29,543 nt of DNA from CAMEON01 sp045645165 (GTDB lineage: Bacteria; Bacillota; Clostridia; Oscillospirales; CAG-272): contig JAZRIF010000017.1 of assembly GCA_045645165.1 (NCBI GenBank), positions 1 to 29,543 of the forward strand, read 5' to 3'. The position numbers were made by a program, and so were the translations under genes. Under the pieces are notes generated by a model. It saw nothing but the letters and a program-made list of their open reading frames with translations, was not told where the DNA came from and did not search any database. This document shows positions 1 through 6,910 of this stretch, one piece after another. Within the stretch, counting starts at the first letter, position 1. Every line of letters starts with the position of its first letter.

Positions 1-58
1 GAAAAAGTCCCTTTGGAATCTTCAAAACTTTCAAAAAACATTGATAAATAACCCTTTG

Positions 59-136
59 TGAAAGTTTTTGGGAGTCCAGAACCCTTTTTTCAAAAAGGGT
101 TCTGGTGGGGTGCAGGGGTGAAACCCCTGCCCTACA
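59..136. repeat. Intergenic palindromic repeat, copy 1
   Basis: Two hairpins stand in a row downstream of prfB. The first is a 14-bp perfect stem (76-89 with 92-105, CCAGAACCC arm, two-base TC spacer). The second is GCAGGGG/CCCCTGC (112-118 with 124-130). A GGGG linker joins them and an AAAGTTTTTGGG lead-in precedes them. A related element with the same architecture lies at 13205-13308. The layout fits a dispersed palindromic (REP/MITE-like) intergenic family of Clostridia. Membership in a family is inferred from only two copies here. Confidence 0.6.
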
Positions 137-145
137 ACCTGCAAT

Positions 146-180
146 TAAAAAACAAGACCCCCGAAAATCGGGAGTCTTGT
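146..180 (-). terminator. Rho-independent terminator of prfB
   Basis: Read on the minus strand, ACAAGACTCCCGA pairs with CGGGGGTCTTGT around a TTTT loop, followed by a T-run (A-run at 147-152 on the plus strand). It starts about 9 bases after the prfB stop codon. Confidence 0.9.
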
Positions 181-188
181 CATTAAAT

Positions 189-1298
189 TCAGTTCTTGGT
201 AATATGCTTCAGGTACGCATTGATGAACCCATCAATACGCCCGTCCATGACTGCCTCCACGTTACCGTCCTCGTAGCCGGTACGGGTGTCCTTGACCAGG
301 GTGTAGGGCATGAAGACGTAGGAGTGGATCTGGGAGCCCCACTCGATGTTGTTCTTGTTACCCTGTACCTGCTCGATGGTGTCCAGACGCTCGCGGATCT
401 TGATGTCCATGAGCTTGGCCTTCAGCATACGGAGCGCGGTCTCCTTGTTCTGGAGCTGGGAACGCTCGGTCTGGCAGGCTACCACGATACCCGTAGCCTT
501 GTGGGTGATACGGACTGCCGAGGACACCTTGTTGATGTTCTGACCACCCGCACCACTGGAGTGGTAGGCCATGAATTCGTACTCGTCCTCACGGAGCTCC
601 ACCTCGTCCAGATCGGGAAATTCGGGCATAACCTCGATGGAGGCAAAGGAGGTCTGACGACGACCTGCGGCGTCGAAGGGAGACACGCGCACCAGACGAT
701 GCACGCCGTGCTCACTCTTGAGGTAACCGTAGGCGTGAGGACCCTCCACCGTGATGGTGGCAGACTTCAAACCGGCCGCATCACCGTCCTGCCATTCCAT
801 GAGCTTGACCTTGAAGCCGTTGCCCTCAGCCCAGCGGTTGATCATGCGGTAGAGCATCTGGCACCAGTCCTGTGCCTCGGTACCGCCCGCACCGGGGTGG
901 AAGGAAACGATGGCGGTGCTGTTGTCGTACTCGCCGCACATCAGCACCTCAATGCGCTTATGTTCGGCCTCAGTCTTGATGGCCTCCAGCTCGGACTGGA
1001 TCTCCTCCAGAGAGCTCTCGTCGTTCTCCTCAATGGACATCTCGCAGAGGGCAATAGTGTCCTCCAGACGGGCCACCAGAGCGTTGTAGCCATCTACGGT
1101 ATCCTTGTACTGCTTAATGGTCTGCAGGATCTTGGAGGAATTGGAGGAATTGCTCCAGAAATCGGGAGCCAAGGTCTCCTGCTCCAGCTCTTCTGCCTTG
1201 GCGGCCAGAAACTCCACGCGGAGTGCCTGCCCCAGTTCCTTGATATCGGGGCGCAAGCCCGTCAGCTCATGCTTGGCTTCTTCCAGTTGTACAATCAC
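189..1298 (-). CDS. prfB: Peptide chain release factor 2 (RF2)
   Basis: RF2 reads UGA and UAA stop codons in the ribosomal A site and triggers release of the finished peptide. The 369-residue protein carries the RF2 tripeptide SPF (206-208), which sets stop-codon specificity, and the catalytic GGQ (251-253) in a GAGGQN context. Residues 1-120 form the helical N-terminal domain. The start is GTG at 1298, with TGAGGT about 8 bases upstream. The frame is open from the start through residue 40, the region where most bacterial prfB genes hold an in-frame UGA and a CUU-UGA shift site. No such site is present, so translation is uninterrupted and the usual autoregulatory frameshift is absent. The gene itself ends in TGA. 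It is monocistronic, with its own promoter (1360-1388) and terminator (146-180). Confidence 0.97.
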   Translation of the reverse strand: MIVQLEEAKHELTGLRPDIKELGQALRVEFLAAKAEELEQETLAPDFWSNSSNSSKILQTIKQYKDTVDGYNALVARLEDTIALCEMSIEENDESSLEEIQSELEAIKTEAEHKRIEVLMCGEYDNSTAIVSFHPGAGGTEAQDWCQMLYRMINRWAEGNGFKVKLMEWQDGDAAGLKSATITVEGPHAYGYLKSEHGVHRLVRVSPFDAAGRRQTSFASIEVMPEFPDLDEVELREDEYEFMAYHSSGAGGQNINKVSSAVRITHKATGIVVACQTERSQLQNKETALRMLKAKLMDIKIRERLDTIEQVQGNKNNIEWGSQIHSYVFMPYTLVKDTRTGYEDGNVEAVMDGRIDGFINAYLKHITKN

Positions 1299-1359
1299 GG
1301 TATATACCTCACAAATATAAATTCTACGTTATTCGGTGCTTTTTCGCATTAACTGATAT

Positions 1360-1388
1360 AGTATACCATATATTTCGGATTCTGACAA
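1360..1388 (-). promoter_or_regulatory. Sigma-A promoter of prfB
   Basis: Minus-strand TTGTCA (1383-1388), a 17-bp spacer, then TATACT (1360-1365), with TG one base before the -10 (extended -10). Transcription should begin near 1353, giving a leader of about 55 nt before the GTG start. Confidence 0.85.
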
Positions 1389-1458
1389 GAGGGAGAAGGA
1401 AAATTTTTTGTAAATCTTCAAACTACAGTTTAACGGGCTGCGCCCGATAAATTGCAAT

Positions 1459-2526
1459 TTACCTTTCCAAAAGCTTCAGTCCCACGTCATACTGTTTACC
1501 GTTCATGGCATCCACCAGCCACGCTGCGGGTGATACACCGTCGATATGTCTCCGGGTGTAGGATTCGTTTCCAAAAATACAATGTTGCACACCGGGAGAC
1601 AGTTCCTCCTTCATGAAATCGTGGATATAGAGGCTGAATTTCGGTGTCAGTTTCTTCAATTCCTTGCACATGTTCTGTAGGTTTTCACGAAATGCTTCAC
1701 CAAAAGATTCCTCTATGATAAATTGACCGTCCGTAGCGTAGTGCCAGAACAGCATCAGCACGTGGTCGCGGCAGCCGCAGGTAAAGAGGTAGCGGGGGCG
1801 GTCACCGAAGCGGCTGTAAAGTGCTTTAAACCAATCCAGCGTGATATTGTCGGTGTGGACAGCTGAAGCGATGTGATCGGGACATTGCCAAAGCCTGCGG
1901 GCGGTATCTGACCAGCCATCGTAGGGCATCATGGCGCCGTCCGACAGAATGGTGACGTCTTCGCACTCCGGCCATGCATCCATGATATCCCCCGATACCG
2001 CCGCCACGCCGAAGGCTCCCGCGCTCTCGCCGTAAATGAGCAGTTGATCAAGGGTAGGGAACAGATCCTTTGCCACCTTGAGGATAGCCAGAAGATTGGT
2101 GTAGCCGTGATAGTGGATGGTATGCTCCTGCCCGTCAGCACCGATGAAGGTGAAATCTCCCGTTCCTGCGTGAAAATCTCCCGTGACGTAGGAAACCATG
2201 ATCTCACTCCAATCCGCGCAGGGATTCTCCTCCGTGGTGGAGTGGAGTCCGTTCTGCTCTCCTGTCGTGATGGAAAATACCTCGGGCTGGGGATCGCCGC
2301 AGACCGTGTAGAGTCCCACGTGACCGTATTTTTCGGAAGTTTCGGGTACCGACGGCCACTTGGCGCTGTCCTCGCACCAAGATGCTCCGCCACCGCAGAG
2401 GTGGAAGATCAGCCGCTTGGGGTTTCCCTTCTTGACGTGGATGCAGTAGTCTCCGCCAAAGGCACAGACCGCCTCGGGAATGTAGATTTTCAACCATTCC
2501 TTGTGTTGCAGATCCTGAAATTCCAT
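1459..2526 (-). CDS. Pectin acetylesterase/NOTUM-family hydrolase
   Basis: This 355-residue serine hydrolase belongs to the pectinacetylesterase/NOTUM alpha/beta-hydrolase family, whose members remove acetyl or acyl groups from polysaccharides, glycans or proteins. It has the oxyanion-region glycine run GGGASWCED (45-53), the nucleophile elbow GESAGAFG with Ser168, and a likely catalytic His315 in GVQHC. The open frame extends upstream, but ATG at 2526 is preceded by AAAGGAG at good spacing and follows a consensus promoter, so the shorter start is chosen. No signal peptide or membrane segment is visible, so a cytosolic location is inferred, unlike plant pectin acetylesterases. The true substrate is unknown. 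A short GC hairpin (1434-1446) after the stop is a weak terminator candidate. Confidence 0.8.
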   Translation of the reverse strand: MEFQDLQHKEWLKIYIPEAVCAFGGDYCIHVKKGNPKRLIFHLCGGGASWCEDSAKWPSVPETSEKYGHVGLYTVCGDPQPEVFSITTGEQNGLHSTTEENPCADWSEIMVSYVTGDFHAGTGDFTFIGADGQEHTIHYHGYTNLLAILKVAKDLFPTLDQLLIYGESAGAFGVAAVSGDIMDAWPECEDVTILSDGAMMPYDGWSDTARRLWQCPDHIASAVHTDNITLDWFKALYSRFGDRPRYLFTCGCRDHVLMLFWHYATDGQFIIEESFGEAFRENLQNMCKELKKLTPKFSLYIHDFMKEELSPGVQHCIFGNESYTRRHIDGVSPAAWLVDAMNGKQYDVGLKLLER

Positions 2527-2557
2527 GTTGCACTCCTTTGCGTGTTTAATTGAATTA

Positions 2558-2586
2558 ATTATACCATAAATTGTGTGCCGGGTCAA
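2558..2586 (-). promoter_or_regulatory. Sigma-A promoter of the NOTUM-like esterase
   Basis: Minus-strand TTGACC (2581-2586), 17-bp spacer, TATAAT (2558-2563) with an extended TGG before the -10. The leader to the ATG at 2526 is about 25 nt. Confidence 0.88.
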
Positions 2587-2592
2587 GGTGGA

Positions 2593-2622
2593 ATAAACAA
2601 AAGGCAGAACGAATCTGCCTTT
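2593..2622 (-). terminator. Rho-independent terminator
   Basis: On the minus strand AAAGGCAGA pairs with TCTGCCTTT around TTCGT, followed by TTGTTT. It ends transcription of the membrane-protein gene 2633-3223 just before the next promoter. Confidence 0.8.
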
Positions 2623-2632
2623 CGCAATCATA

Positions 2633-3223
2633 TTATGTTTCCGTGTGCACCAGATCCAAAAAGTCATGAACGTTCATAACCGTATGCCCCTCGACCAGAT
2701 CGCCCGATCGAATCTCTCTGTACTGATGATCTACACAGGTGATTCGCTTCGGTGTGGGGTAGATCAACAGGATCTGCATGGCGTATTCCTCCTCGACAGG
2801 CGTGAGGGACAGTTCTTTACGGCTGATGCGGAATTCCTGCCTATACTCGTGAGGGCTTCCGGCCACGCTCCTATGCTTTTTCTCGGAGTAGATGAGGTCT
2901 CTGACCCGCCGTGCTTCGATATGCATACCGGAAGTTCTGTTTTCGATGATCCATCGACCGTGAATCGAAATAAAGGACAGGACACTGACCTCATACCGCT
3001 TGTCACCGACGGTCACGTAATAATCGGGGTCACCTTTGCTCCCGAAAACGATATCGAAAAGATTGCGGAGACGCTCGACCCGCACATGATCCTTACCAAG
3101 ACTCTTCATCATGGCACCAAAGGCGAGCATTTTTACGGTATACCAAATGACCTTGTATATGCTGTACAGGAAAATGACCCACGCATAAAAGAGCAGTATG
3201 TAAAACAGAATCTCTATAACCAT
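2633..3223 (-). CDS. Unknown membrane-anchored protein
   Basis: This 196-residue protein is not recognised as a known family. Residues 3-36 are a long hydrophobic N-terminal stretch (one or two membrane segments, rich in Ile, Leu, Tyr and Trp). The rest is a charged soluble domain of about 155 residues. A beta-rich section runs through 66-105 (YYVTVGDKRYEVSVL), and the C-terminus contains TCVDHQYREIRSGDLVEG, which resembles a short SH3- or KOW-like barrel. ATG at 3223 has GGAGG nine bases upstream; the longer open frame to 3274 is not supported. It is monocistronic, with its own terminator and a promoter whose spacer is a 22-bp palindrome, so it is probably under specific repression. Confidence 0.65.
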   Translation of the reverse strand: MVIEILFYILLFYAWVIFLYSIYKVIWYTVKMLAFGAMMKSLGKDHVRVERLRNLFDIVFGSKGDPDYYVTVGDKRYEVSVLSFISIHGRWIIENRTSGMHIEARRVRDLIYSEKKHRSVAGSPHEYRQEFRISRKELSLTPVEEEYAMQILLIYPTPKRITCVDHQYREIRSGDLVEGHTVMNVHDFLDLVHTET

Positions 3224-3297
3224 TGATCGTACCTCCAATGTTTTATTGTGATCGAAAAGCAGGGGATTGAGCATGTTGCACCGCTCGGCTTGATCAT

Positions 3298-3372
3298 ACT
3301 ATACCACATTTTTTGTCAATAGTGTTTCGGCATCTGCCCACATTATAACATTACAGTTAACTGCAATGTCAA
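3298..3372 (-). promoter_or_regulatory. Promoter with 22-bp palindromic operator
   Basis: Minus-strand TTGACA (3367-3372) and TATAAT (3342-3347) are separated by 19 bp. A 22-bp palindrome (3348-3369) exactly fills that spacer and overlaps half of the -35. Its two 11-base arms match except at one position pair, around the centre CAGTTAACTG. A second extended -10, TGG-TATAGT (3298-3303), lies closer to the gene. The placement is classic for repressor occlusion of RNA polymerase. The repressor is unknown. Confidence 0.65.
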
Positions 3373-3411
3373 GACCTTTAAAAAAGTTTTTCATTTTTTT
3401 CACCAACAAAT

Positions 3412-3451
3412 TGATACAAAACAAAAGCACACGGCCAAAACCGTGTGCTTT
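3412..3451 (-). terminator. Rho-independent terminator
   Basis: On the minus strand AAAGCACACGG pairs with CCGTGTGCTTT around TTTTGG, followed by TGTTTTGT. It closes the lipoprotein/PIG-L deacetylase pair. Confidence 0.88.
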
Positions 3452-3461
3452 CACGTATGTA

Positions 3462-4154
3462 TCAGAGCATATCCTTTTTCACCCGCTTGTGCCGCTCTCC
3501 TACGTCGAAGGCGGCGGCGTATCGGGTCTTGTTCAGACATCCCCGCATACGGGCGAGGGAGGTGTAGTAGTCGTAATAGGCGAAATCCTTGCTGTTCATG
3601 ACGAACCATTGGGTATGGAGCGCCTCGCACCACAGGTCAAATCCACGGGTGACGTCTACGTAGATATAGGGGGTGAAATCGCTGTCGTCTTCCCAGTTTT
3701 CGGCGTAGTAGACAGGGGCGTAGTGGCGCTTTCCCTGAATACGGTCGCACTCCACCACCGAGGCCAGGAACTGCGCATCGGGGACGATGAGATGGGTATT
3801 GTTGTGATCCTTGTGCATAGCCGACTTCCAATGGGTCACGATGAGGTCGGGGCGTACTTCGCGGATGATGTTGGCCACCTCGTAGCGCACGTCCTCATTG
3901 TTAGGAAGCTCGCCGTCGCAGTAGGGAAGCACGAAAGCCTTACCGTTCACCATCTTCGCAAAGGCCTGCGCCTCGGCTATCTTCTGCTCGCGGTATTGCG
4001 CCACCGTCAGATGGGGAGGATTGCCCCGCTCGCCCGCGGTCATGGCGAGGGTGAAATTTTCCCCGCCGTCTATAGCGTTGGCGGCCATGAGGGAGCCTGC
4101 GGTCAGCTCGGCGTCACCGATGTGACCGCCGATGGCCAGTATTCTGCGTGCCAT
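3462..4154 (-). CDS. PIG-L (LmbE-like) family deacetylase
   Basis: PIG-L proteins are zinc N-deacetylases acting on N-acetylglucosaminyl lipids, mycothiol or bacillithiol precursors, or antibiotics. The 230-residue length and Rossmann-like pattern fit the family. The zinc site is partly kept: His11 and Asp14 in GGHIGDAEL, and HKDH (114-117) for the usual HPDH. In the canonical AHPDD motif the first Asp is the general base; here that position is Gly13, so the protein may use a different base or may have lost deacetylase activity. ATG at 4154 has AAAGGA at good spacing. It lies 31 bp after the lipoprotein gene 4186-5562 in the same direction, so the two are probably co-transcribed. Confidence 0.85.
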   Translation of the reverse strand: MARRILAIGGHIGDAELTAGSLMAANAIDGGENFTLAMTAGERGNPPHLTVAQYREQKIAEAQAFAKMVNGKAFVLPYCDGELPNNEDVRYEVANIIREVRPDLIVTHWKSAMHKDHNNTHLIVPDAQFLASVVECDRIQGKRHYAPVYYAENWEDDSDFTPYIYVDVTRGFDLWCEALHTQWFVMNSKDFAYYDYYTSLARMRGCLNKTRYAAAFDVGERHKRVKKDML

Positions 4155-4185
4155 ACTGTCTTTTCCTTTCTGTCGTCAGTTTTGC

Positions 4186-5562
4186 TTAGGGATTCGCTCC
4201 ACCAAGAATGCCGCCCGTGGGGTGATCCGGCACCGACAGAGGCGCGGAGGGGTCAAAGGCAGTGCCCCATGCGCGGGTGTACTGTCCCAGTCCGGCGATG
4301 AGGATCTCCTTGGTGGACGCCAGCTCTTCACAGCCCTTGCGGACGTCGTGGTGGCGGTCGGTCTGGTCGTAGAGCCACTGACTGCAGGGATAGTAGAGAA
4401 TAGATGCCTTGACCGTCTCGTAGAAGGACAGGGGGACGTCCTCCACGCCGTGATGGGAGATTTGACAAATATCGCTCTTGAGATAGTCGCCGTAGATCTC
4501 CACCATGAGGTTGGTGCTTTCCTTGCCGCAGTCACCCGTGAACAGAGCGGAGTAGCTCTCGTCGTACAGGCGGGAGACGGTGCTGGAGTTGTTGAAGTAG
4601 TTGTTGTGAATGCCCGCTTTGTAGATATCGTCGGCGGTCATGAGGATCTCCATCTTGAGATTGCAGAAGGTAAACTCCATGCCCGTGTGGACGTACACGG
4701 CCTTGGCGTCCAGCTTGTCGATATCCTCGAAGATACCCTTGTTGAAGTAGTTGTCGCCGCCGTGCGCTACCGCCGTTTGGGGATCAATGGGGGCAAAGAG
4801 CACGTACTCCACCTTGACCTTGGAGGAGAAACGCCGCGCGACTGTCGTGAAGGTGGGATGATGGTCGTCGTGGGAGTGAGTCATGACCCATGCGCGGATG
4901 AGGGGAATCTGTCCCTCGGGAGTCAGCTCCTCCATGACGTTCACCAGCTTACGGGCCTGATCCGAGTAGGCGCCGTCGTAGACGATGAAAGAGCCGTCCT
5001 TCAGCTGGATGACGTAACCCATGCCGTTGACGTGGGCGGCATCCTTCATCTGGGTGACGCTCACGGGGAAATCACCCGACGTCTCCGCAGGTGTAACGGG
5101 GGGCAGGGAGGCGGCGGCGGTGGCAGATAGGACAATATTCAGCTCGCTGTTGTTCTTCAGCCAATAGATATGAGCCATGGGGCCGTCACCCACCAGCGTG
5201 GCGAAGCGGCTGCCGTTCTTGTTCACGTCGCTGTATACGCGGAAGCCCAGACCCTTGTAGTGATTGATGATGGCCGTAAAATCCGCCTCGGCCTTGTTCG
5301 TAAAGGTGTACAGAGTGGAGTCGTCCTGACAGTCGTAGGTGACGTCCGCGGTCTCGTAGCCCTCGGGGAGCGCGACCTCGGTCGGCATGGGGACGTCGGT
5401 GAGCGTTTCGATGGTCTCGGTGGGTGTTTCGATGGTCTCTGTGGGGAGGGTTGTCTCGGCAGGGTTGTCATTTGTAGGCGCACCGTTGCAGGCGAACAGG
5501 GGGAGCGCCATGGCAAGGATGAGCAGGGAAGCGACCAGTACGCGCAGAGTCGTATGCTTCAT
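4186..5562 (-). CDS. Metallo-beta-lactamase-fold lipoprotein
   Basis: This is a 458-residue exported lipoprotein: a basic start, a hydrophobic core (7-22) and the lipobox LFAC with Cys25, followed by a Thr/Glu/Pro-rich linker containing the tandem TETIETPTETIETLT (41-55). The C-terminal two thirds are a metallo-beta-lactamase fold: THSHDDHH (228-235) is the zinc motif, TGD (342-344) gives the bridging Asp, and SHH (369-371) lies near the end. The closest general relatives are ComEC-type or ribonuclease/phosphodiesterase-like hydrolases; the substrate is unknown. ATG at 5562 is chosen because AAAGGA sits 8 bases upstream, whereas the ATG at 5568 would be only 2 bases away. A perfect consensus promoter precedes it, and the PIG-L deacetylase follows. 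Confidence 0.83.
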   Translation of the reverse strand: MKHTTLRVLVASLLILAMALPLFACNGAPTNDNPAETTLPTETIETPTETIETLTDVPMPTEVALPEGYETADVTYDCQDDSTLYTFTNKAEADFTAIINHYKGLGFRVYSDVNKNGSRFATLVGDGPMAHIYWLKNNSELNIVLSATAAASLPPVTPAETSGDFPVSVTQMKDAAHVNGMGYVIQLKDGSFIVYDGAYSDQARKLVNVMEELTPEGQIPLIRAWVMTHSHDDHHPTFTTVARRFSSKVKVEYVLFAPIDPQTAVAHGGDNYFNKGIFEDIDKLDAKAVYVHTGMEFTFCNLKMEILMTADDIYKAGIHNNYFNNSSTVSRLYDESYSALFTGDCGKESTNLMVEIYGDYLKSDICQISHHGVEDVPLSFYETVKASILYYPCSQWLYDQTDRHHDVRKGCEELASTKEILIAGLGQYTRAWGTAFDPSAPLSVPDHPTGGILGGANP

Positions 5563-5584
5563 AATCATGTTCCTTTCAGAAAGA

Positions 5585-5619
5585 AATGGCATTACCGAGG
5601 GAATCTCGATAATGCCATT
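5585..5619 (-). terminator. Hairpin that overlaps the next promoter
   Basis: On the minus strand AATGGCATTA pairs perfectly with TAATGCCATT, with an inner CGAG/CTCG stem and a 5-base loop, then TTCTTTC. It can terminate transcripts arriving from rluB and the gene at 5665. The lipoprotein promoter starts inside its first arm, so RNA made there cannot form the full hairpin. Confidence 0.6.
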
Positions 5620-5645
5620 ATAGCATATTCGTCTTAGCCTGTCAA
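5617..5645 (-). promoter_or_regulatory. Consensus sigma-A promoter of the lipoprotein operon
   Basis: Minus-strand TTGACA (5640-5645), 17-bp spacer, TATAAT (5617-5622) with TGC extended -10. Both hexamers are perfect. The -10 overlaps the outer arm of the hairpin 5585-5619. Confidence 0.93.
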
Positions 5646-5664
5646 GGACTTTGGAGGATTTGTG

Positions 5665-6090
5665 TCAGGAATCCTTCTTGAGTCCGTGGCCATGCTGGCA
5701 GGGCTCTACGAAGAAGTCGGTGAGATCCACGAACCAGCGACCGTCTTCCAGCTTGGTAAAGCCGATGGACTTGATCATGCCCTCGCCCTCGAAGCTTTTA
5801 TCCTCGAAATAGGCGACGTGCACACCGCAGAGATCGATGAAATTCATGGCGGCGCGCCCCATGACGAACAGGGACTCGATGCGGTCGCGGTCGGAGAACT
5901 CCACGTCCTTGATCATGGCCAGATCGTGGATGTGGCCGCCCTCGGTGTCCATGGAGAACTGGCAGACCGCGGTGAGGTTGCCGTCCACCAGAGCGTGGTA
6001 GGCCATGCAGTCTACCTTGTATTCGATGCCGCAGCGGGCGCAGATGGCCTCCTGCTCCAGCTTGGTTTGAATGGGTAATACTTCCAGCAT
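5665..6090 (-). CDS. Small protein, possibly GNAT-like
   Basis: This 141-residue protein is not firmly recognised. The layout (CARCG near the start at about 22-26, a region with HALVDGNLTAVCQF, then MIKDVEFSDRDRIESLFVMGRAAMNFID, then GVHVAYFED and IKSIGF) resembles the core of GNAT-fold proteins that lack a clear acetyl-CoA loop. The C-terminus is Cys/His-rich (EPCQHGHG). ATG at 6090 has AAAGGA nine bases upstream. It lies 25 bp after rluB and is probably read from the same transcript. Confidence 0.6.
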   Translation of the reverse strand: MLEVLPIQTKLEQEAICARCGIEYKVDCMAYHALVDGNLTAVCQFSMDTEGGHIHDLAMIKDVEFSDRDRIESLFVMGRAAMNFIDLCGVHVAYFEDKSFEGEGMIKSIGFTKLEDGRWFVDLTDFFVEPCQHGHGLKKDS

Positions 6091-6115
6091 ACTGTGATGT
6101 CCTTTCTGTTTTCGC

Positions 6116-6832
6116 TCAATCCTTGAGCTTACGGATTTCCTTGTCCGAGAGTTTGCGCCACTTGCCCTCCTCCAGCTCACCGAGAAGCAGAGGACCTTCG
6201 GCTACGCGGGTCAGCTTGAGGACGCGTAATCCCTCTCTCTCGCAGAGTCGTCGCACCTGACGGTTACGCCCGTCGTGAATGGTAACTTCCAAAGCCGTTT
6301 CCACCTGGGTGTAGGCGGCTTTACGCACCCGCGCGGGGGAGGTCATCTTGCCGTCGATCTCAATGGGGCGGGTCATGTTGTTCATTTGCTCAGACGTTAC
6401 GTGACCGTCCACGTAGGCCAGATAGACTTTGTCCACGTTGTGGGAGGGATGGGACAGCTTGTTGGCCAGATCTCCGTCGTTGGTGAGAAGGAGCAGGCCG
6501 TCCGAGTCCATATCCAGCCGTCCCACGGGGTATAGCCGCACGCCCGCGTCAGCCACCAGCTCGGCCACGGTGTGCCGTCCCTTGTCGTCGGACAGGGTGG
6601 TGAGATAGCCGCGGGGCTTGTTGAGCATGATGGTCATCTTGGCGGGAGTGGAGGGAGGCGTGATCTTTTTCCCCTTCCAGGTCACCACGTCCACGCCGGG
6701 GGTGATCTTCTGACCCAGCTCGGCGGTGATACCGTTGACCTTGACCTCGCCGTTCTCCACGGCGGTGTCGGCGGCGCGGCGGGACATAACCCCGCAGTCG
6801 GTGAAGTATTTCGAAATTCTGATGGGTTCCAT
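6116..6832 (-). CDS. rluB: 23S rRNA pseudouridine synthase, RluB/RsuA family
   Basis: The enzyme converts a uridine of ribosomal RNA to pseudouridine in the cytoplasm; Firmicutes RluB acts on 23S rRNA helix 89. The 238-residue protein has an N-terminal S4 RNA-binding domain (about 1-58) and the synthase domain with the catalytic Asp107 in GRLDMDSDGLLLLTNDG, plus the later GRNRQVRRLCE motif of this family. ATG at 6832 is preceded by AAAGGA with 6-base spacing; the longer frame to 6886 lacks a ribosome site. It is the last recognisable gene of the lysA-to-rluB run; Bacillus likewise keeps scpAB, a D,D-carboxypeptidase and rluB close together. Confidence 0.92.
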   Translation of the reverse strand: MEPIRISKYFTDCGVMSRRAADTAVENGEVKVNGITAELGQKITPGVDVVTWKGKKITPPSTPAKMTIMLNKPRGYLTTLSDDKGRHTVAELVADAGVRLYPVGRLDMDSDGLLLLTNDGDLANKLSHPSHNVDKVYLAYVDGHVTSEQMNNMTRPIEIDGKMTSPARVRKAAYTQVETALEVTIHDGRNRQVRRLCEREGLRVLKLTRVAEGPLLLGELEEGKWRKLSDKEIRKLKD

Positions 6833-6910
6833 ATGTGATCCTTTATTTGTAATCAAAATTGGGGGAGAGATGAATGCAAAGTGCAAAATCGGGGTACGGA
6901 TGGATGCAAA

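Noticed and set aside
1201..1298. RF2 programmed frameshift site
   Set aside because: Looked for CTT-TGA and a preceding internal ribosome site on the minus strand; none present and the frame is continuous.
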